Assembly (NCBI GenBank): GCA_031404155.1
Contig: JANNGZ010000491.1
Span: forward strand, 1 to 8,088
DNA: 8,088 bases
From: JANNGZ01 sp031404155
GTDB taxonomy: Bacteria; Pseudomonadota; Gammaproteobacteria; Burkholderiales; Burkholderiaceae_C
Direction of reading: 5' to 3'
The notes under the pieces are model-generated. The model made no database searches, had not been told where the DNA came from, and saw only the letters and a list, made by a program, of their open reading frames with translations. Shown here in pieces: positions 5,406 to 8,088 of this stretch. Numbering within the stretch: the first letter of the stretch is position 1; each line of letters opens with the position of its first letter. The position numbers and the translations under genes are program-made.

Positions 5406-5750
5406 ATGAACAAAATTCGCAAAGGCGACCAGGTCATCGTGTTGACCGGGCGCGACAAAGGCAAACGCGGCACCGTGACCAGCCGCGTCGACGACAGCCA
5501 CCTGGTTGTCGAGGGTGTCAACGTGGTGAAGAAGCACGTCAAGCCGAACCCGATGAAGGGTGTCACCGGCGGCGTGTCGACCAAGACGATGCCGATCGAT
5601 CAGTCCAACATCGCGATCTTCAACCCTGCCACGGGCAAGGCCGACCGCGTCGCCATCAAGATGCTCAGCGAAGCCGAGAAGCAGGCGCGCAAGTCCAAGG
5701 ACAACGGCGTTCGCGTCTACAAGTCCAGTGGCGACGAGATCAAGGCTTAA
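5406..5750 (+). CDS. rplX: 50S ribosomal protein L24
   Basis: L24 is one of the two assembly-initiator proteins of the large subunit in E. coli, binding the 5' part of 23S rRNA and lying near the tunnel exit. The product is 114 residues (104 in E. coli). The KOW motif occupies the N-terminus (KIRKGDQVIVLTGRDKGKRG, residues 3-22), followed by the VEGVNVVKKHVKPNP block and GGVSTKTMPIDQSNIAIFNP. The C-terminal part (after about residue 85) is variable and slightly longer than in E. coli. AAGGA (5395-5399) lies 6 bases before the ATG, and the gap from rplN is 17 bases. Confidence 0.97.
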   Translation: MNKIRKGDQVIVLTGRDKGKRGTVTSRVDDSHLVVEGVNVVKKHVKPNPMKGVTGGVSTKTMPIDQSNIAIFNPATGKADRVAIKMLSEAEKQARKSKDNGVRVYKSSGDEIKA

Positions 5751-5761
5751 GGGGCAACCAC

Positions 5762-6355
5762 ATGGCAAAGAAACAAGCTGCCGCCGCCGTTGAGTCGTCT
5801 TCGGGCCCCGTTCCGGCGGCCCGCCTGCAGACGATCTACCGCGAGAAAATCGTGCCCGAACTGGTCACGAAGTTCGGCTACAAGTCGGTGATGCAGGTGC
5901 CGCGCCTGACCAAGATCACGCTCAACATGGGCGTCAGCGAAGCGGTTGCCGACAAAAAGGTCATGGACAACGCCGTTGGCGATCTGACCAAGATTTCCGG
6001 CCAGAAGCCGGTGGTCACAAAGTCGAAAAAGGCGATTGCAGCGTTCAAGATCCGCGACAACGTCCCGATCGGCACCATGGTCACACTGCGCGGCGTTCGC
6101 ATGTACGAGTTCCTGGACCGCTTTGTCACCATCGCGCTGCCGCGCGTGCGCGACTTTCGCGGCATCTCGGCGCGCTCCTTCGATGGCCGCGGCAACTACA
6201 ACGTCGGCGTCAAGGAGCAGATCATCTTCCCCGAGATCGACTACGACAAGATCGACGCGATCCGTGGCATGAACATCTCGATCACCACGAGCGCGAAGAC
6301 CGACGACGAGTGCAGGGCGCTGCTCGCGGCCTTCAAATTTCCGTTCAAGAACTGA
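5762..6355 (+). CDS. rplE: 50S ribosomal protein L5, N-terminally extended
   Basis: L5 carries 5S rRNA into the central protuberance with L18 and contacts P-site tRNA. The product is 197 residues against 179 in E. coli. About 18 residues rich in Ala and Ser (MAKKQAAAAVESSSGPVPAA) precede the usual N-terminal helix (YREKIVPELVTKFGY). The core follows: SVMQVPRLTKITLNMGVSEA, then SGQKPVVTKSKKAIAAFKIR, RDFRGISARSFDGRGNYNVG and the strongly conserved EQIIFPEIDYDKID. The ribosome binding site GGGG (5751-5754) is 7 bases before the ATG, and no ATG exists at the shorter E. coli-like start, so the extension is probably real. In E. coli S8 represses the spc operon at this gene's start; I see no convincing equivalent structure here. 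Confidence 0.97.
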   Translation: MAKKQAAAAVESSSGPVPAARLQTIYREKIVPELVTKFGYKSVMQVPRLTKITLNMGVSEAVADKKVMDNAVGDLTKISGQKPVVTKSKKAIAAFKIRDNVPIGTMVTLRGVRMYEFLDRFVTIALPRVRDFRGISARSFDGRGNYNVGVKEQIIFPEIDYDKIDAIRGMNISITTSAKTDDECRALLAAFKFPFKN

Positions 6356-6360
6356 AAGGT
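6355..6360 (+). promoter_or_regulatory. Ribosome binding site supporting the GTG start of rpsN
   Basis: AAAGGT directly follows the rplE stop and lies 6 bases before the GTG at 6367. It favours this codon over the in-frame ATG at 6310 inside rplE. Confidence 0.7.
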
Positions 6361-6366
6361 TGGCCC

Positions 6367-6672
6367 GTGGCTAAAACCTCCCTCATCCAACGAGAAGCCA
6401 AGCGCGAAGCGCTGGTGGCCAAGTTCGCGAAGAAGTACGCCGAGCTGCAGGCCGCCGCGCGCGACGCCAAGCGCACCGACGAAGAGCGTTACGCCGCCCG
6501 ACTCGAGCTGCAAAAGCTACCGCGCAACGCCAACCCGACGCGTCTGCGCAACCGCTGCGCGCTCACCGGGCGGCCCCGCGGCACCTTCCGCAAGTTTGGT
6601 CTTGCGCGCAGCAAGATCCGCGAACTGGCGTTTAAGGGCGATATCCCTGGTGTCGTCAAGGCCAGCTGGTAA
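6367..6672 (+). CDS. rpsN: 30S ribosomal protein S14, zinc-free type, GTG start
   Basis: S14 is a late-assembling protein of the 30S head next to S3 and S10. From the GTG at 6367 it reads (M)AKTSLIQREAKREALV and has 101 residues, the same as E. coli. The open frame continues upstream to an ATG at 6310, but that segment lies inside rplE. The GTG is chosen because it matches the family N-terminus and has AAAGGT (6355-6360) 6 bases before it. Landmarks are RLELQKLPRNANPTRLRNRC, the TGRPRGTFRKFGLARSKIRE signature and the terminal KASW. The CxxC zinc-ribbon pairs of the short S14 form are absent, so this is the long C-minus form. Confidence 0.96.
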   Translation: MAKTSLIQREAKREALVAKFAKKYAELQAAARDAKRTDEERYAARLELQKLPRNANPTRLRNRCALTGRPRGTFRKFGLARSKIRELAFKGDIPGVVKASW

Positions 6673-6684
6673 GGAGATCCCCAA

Positions 6685-7080
6685 ATGAGCATGAGTGATC
6701 CGATTGCCGATATGCTGACCCGCATTCGCAATGCCCAGATGGTCGAGAAGGCCGTCGTGATGATGCCTTCGTCGAAGCTCAAGGTGGCGATTGCGCAGGT
6801 GCTGAAGGACGAGGGCTACATCGACGGGTTTGCGATCAAAGGCGACGCCGGCAAGCCCGAACTCGAAATCGCGCTGAAGTACTACGCCGGCAAGCCGGTG
6901 ATCGAGCGCATCGAGCGGGTCAGCCGCCCGGGCCTGCGCGTCTACAAAGGACGCCACCAGATTCCGCAGGTCCAGAACGGCCTCGGCGTGGCGATCGTCA
7001 CCACGCCCCAGGGAGTGATGACCGACCGCAAGGCGCGCGCCACCGGCATCGGCGGCGAAGTCCTTTGCTACGTGGCCTAA
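6685..7080 (+). CDS. rpsH: 30S ribosomal protein S8
   Basis: S8 is a primary 16S rRNA binder of the central domain and, in E. coli, the translational repressor of the spc operon. The product is 131 residues (130 in E. coli). It starts MSMSDPIADMLTRIRNAQ and contains MPSSKLKVAIAQVLKDEGYI, RVSRPGLRVYKG and the C-terminal RNA-binding signature TPQGVMTDRKARATGIGGE, ending in CYVA. AAGGAG (6671-6676) lies 8 bases before the ATG at 6685. A second in-frame ATG at 6691 would remove only two residues and is less well placed. The gap from rpsN is 12 bases. Confidence 0.98.
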   Translation: MSMSDPIADMLTRIRNAQMVEKAVVMMPSSKLKVAIAQVLKDEGYIDGFAIKGDAGKPELEIALKYYAGKPVIERIERVSRPGLRVYKGRHQIPQVQNGLGVAIVTTPQGVMTDRKARATGIGGEVLCYVA

Positions 7081-7093
7081 GGGGAGCGACAAC

Positions 7094-7627
7094 ATGTCCC
7101 GCGTAGGAAAAATGCCGATCACCGTCCCGCAAGGCGTGGACGTGCAGATCTCGGCCGACAAGATCAGCGTCAAGGGCGCGCAGGGCACGCTCTCGCGTGC
7201 CGCGAACGCGCTCGTGACCATGAAGAACGAAGGCGGCAAGCTGATGTTCGCGCCTGCCAACGACTCGGCCGAAGCCGGTGCGATGAGCGGCACGATGCGT
7301 GCGCTGGTGGCCAACATGGTCAACGGCGTGAGCAAGGGATTCGAGCGCAAGCTCACCCTGGTGGGCGTCGGTTTCCGCGCCCAGGCCGCCGGCTCGAAGC
7401 TGAACCTGCAGATCGGTTTCTCGCATCCGGTGGCCAAGGAGATGCCCGCGGGCCTCACCGTGGCCTGCCCGACACAGACCGAAATCCTGATCAAGGGTGC
7501 TGACCGCCAGGTGGTCGGCCAGATCGCGGCTGAAGTTCGCGCGATCCGCCCTCCCGAGCCCTACAAGGGCAAAGGTATTCGCTACGCCGAAGAGCGCGTG
7601 TCTCTCAAAGAGACGAAGAAGAAGTAA
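7094..7627 (+). CDS. rplF: 50S ribosomal protein L6
   Basis: L6 sits near the GTPase-associated centre and the sarcin-ricin loop and is needed for late 50S assembly. The product is 177 residues, the same as in E. coli. It has two tandem repeats of the L6 fold: the N-terminal domain from SRVGKMPITVPQGVDV and the C-terminal one from about residue 83, containing the KLTLVGVGFRAQ block. The L6 signature PEPYKGKGIRY begins at residue 154, and the protein ends in a lysine-rich tail. AAGGGGAG (7079-7086) overlaps the rpsH stop and lies 7 bases before the ATG. Confidence 0.98.
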   Translation: MSRVGKMPITVPQGVDVQISADKISVKGAQGTLSRAANALVTMKNEGGKLMFAPANDSAEAGAMSGTMRALVANMVNGVSKGFERKLTLVGVGFRAQAAGSKLNLQIGFSHPVAKEMPAGLTVACPTQTEILIKGADRQVVGQIAAEVRAIRPPEPYKGKGIRYAEERVSLKETKKK

Positions 7628-7638
7628 GGAGAGCACGC

Positions 7639-8019
7639 ATGACGACCCCGAAAAAAGAGCAGCGCCTGCGCCGCTCGCGCCAGACCCGGGCCCGCATCGC
7701 GACGCAACGTGTTGCGCGCTTGACGGTGTTCCGCTCCAACCTGCACATCTACGCCAGCGTGATCTCCGAAGACGGCTCGAAGGTGCTTGCCAGCGCCTCC
7801 ACCGCCGAGAAGGAGATTCGCGCCGAGCTCGCCGCCGGTGCCAAGACGGCGGGCAAGGGTGGCAACACCGCCGCCGCGGCGTTGATCGGCAAGCGCATTG
7901 CCGAGAAGGCCAAGGCCGCCGGCGTCGAGAGCGTCGCGTTCGACCGCGCCGGCTTTGCCTACCACGGCCGCGTCAAGGCGCTGGCCGAGGCGGCTCGCGA
8001 AGCCGGCCTCAAGTTCTGA
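7639..8019 (+). CDS. rplR: 50S ribosomal protein L18
   Basis: L18 binds 5S rRNA and, with L5, places it in the central protuberance. The product is 126 residues (117 in E. coli). The N-terminus is strongly basic (KKEQRLRRSRQTRARI, about 5-20), as expected for the 5S-binding tail. Family blocks follow: RLTVFRSNLHIYASVI, then ALIGKRIAEKAKAAGVESVA and FDRAGFAYHGRVKALAEAAR, ending GLKF. The extra length compared with E. coli appears to be a Gly/Ala-rich loop around residues 67-77. AAGGAG (7626-7631) lies 7 bases before the ATG, and the gap from rplF is 11 bases. Confidence 0.97.
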   Translation: MTTPKKEQRLRRSRQTRARIATQRVARLTVFRSNLHIYASVISEDGSKVLASASTAEKEIRAELAAGAKTAGKGGNTAAAALIGKRIAEKAKAAGVESVAFDRAGFAYHGRVKALAEAAREAGLKF

Positions 8020-8039
8020 CCGCATAAGGAATCACGCAC

Positions 8040-8088
8040 ATGGCGAAGTTTCAACCCCGCGCTCAGACCGAAGCCAACGACGACGGCC
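8040..8088 (+). CDS. rpsE: 30S ribosomal protein S5, 3' end cut by the window edge
   Basis: Only the first 16 codons are present, reading MAKFQPRAQTEANDDG. The fragment alone is too short for a sequence-based call. However, the MAK start with a short polar segment ending DDG fits the N-terminus of betaproteobacterial S5, and rpsE is the expected gene after rplR in the spc operon. AAGGA (8026-8030) lies 9 bases before the ATG, and the gap from rplR is 20 bases. S5 helps maintain decoding accuracy and lies at the mRNA entry site with S3 and S4. Confidence 0.88.
   Translation, partial: MAKFQPRAQTEANDDG

Noticed and set aside
5735..5800. S8-type translational repressor site at the rplX/rplE junction, as known in E. 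coli
   Set aside because: I could find only weak, short complementarity around the rplE start. A covariance-model search would be needed to claim it.
6310..6366. Upstream ATG that would lengthen S14 by 19 residues
   Set aside because: The added residues lie inside rplE and resemble no S14. The GTG at 6367 fits the family start and has a well-spaced ribosome binding site.

Overview
This window is an all-plus-strand stretch of a bacterial S10-spc ribosomal protein cluster. The gene order is rplD (5' end cut) - rplW - rplB - rpsS - rplV - rpsC - rplP - rpmC - rpsQ - [terminator] - peroxiredoxin - [promoter and leader] - rplN - rplX - rplE - rpsN - rpsH - rplF - rplR - rpsE (3' end cut). The DNA is GC-rich with strong G/C at third codon positions. 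The protein sequences read as betaproteobacterial, most likely Burkholderiales of the Rubrivivax/Leptothrix/Comamonadaceae type. This rests on the L4, L22, L5 and S5 termini, the zinc-free 101-residue S14 and the long Ala/Pro/Gly-rich tail on S3. The placement is by eye and stops at order level.

Positions 1-4205 are the distal part of the S10 operon. The genes are packed tightly: rplD/rplW and rpmC/rpsQ overlap as ATGA, rplW/rplB as TAATG, and the other gaps are 2 to about 16 bases. Almost every gene has a clear AAGGA/GGGG-type ribosome binding site. Just after rpsQ there is a 13-bp GC-rich hairpin with a T-rich tail (4232-4272), a good candidate for the S10 operon terminator.

Positions 4296-4811 encode a complete 171-residue peroxiredoxin of the Prx5/PrxII type. 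It lies exactly at the S10/spc boundary, where E. coli has only a short intergenic region. It is the only non-ribosomal gene in the window and the main point of interest. No promoter of its own is visible between the terminator and its start codon.

Positions 4812-5019 are non-coding and hold a near-consensus sigma70 promoter (TTGACA, 18-bp spacer, CATAAT) at 4851-4880. A leader of about 133 nucleotides follows, with a long imperfect hairpin (4900-4938), before rplN. This is the expected place for the spc promoter.

Positions 5020-8088 are the first part of the spc operon, rplN to the start of rpsE, in canonical order with 10-20 base gaps. rpsN starts with GTG. L5 and S17 carry N-terminal extensions and S3 a 96-residue C-terminal tail compared with E. 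coli. The ribosomal genes are otherwise ordinary housekeeping genes. I found no mobile elements, CRISPR arrays, RNA genes or signs of recent transfer.
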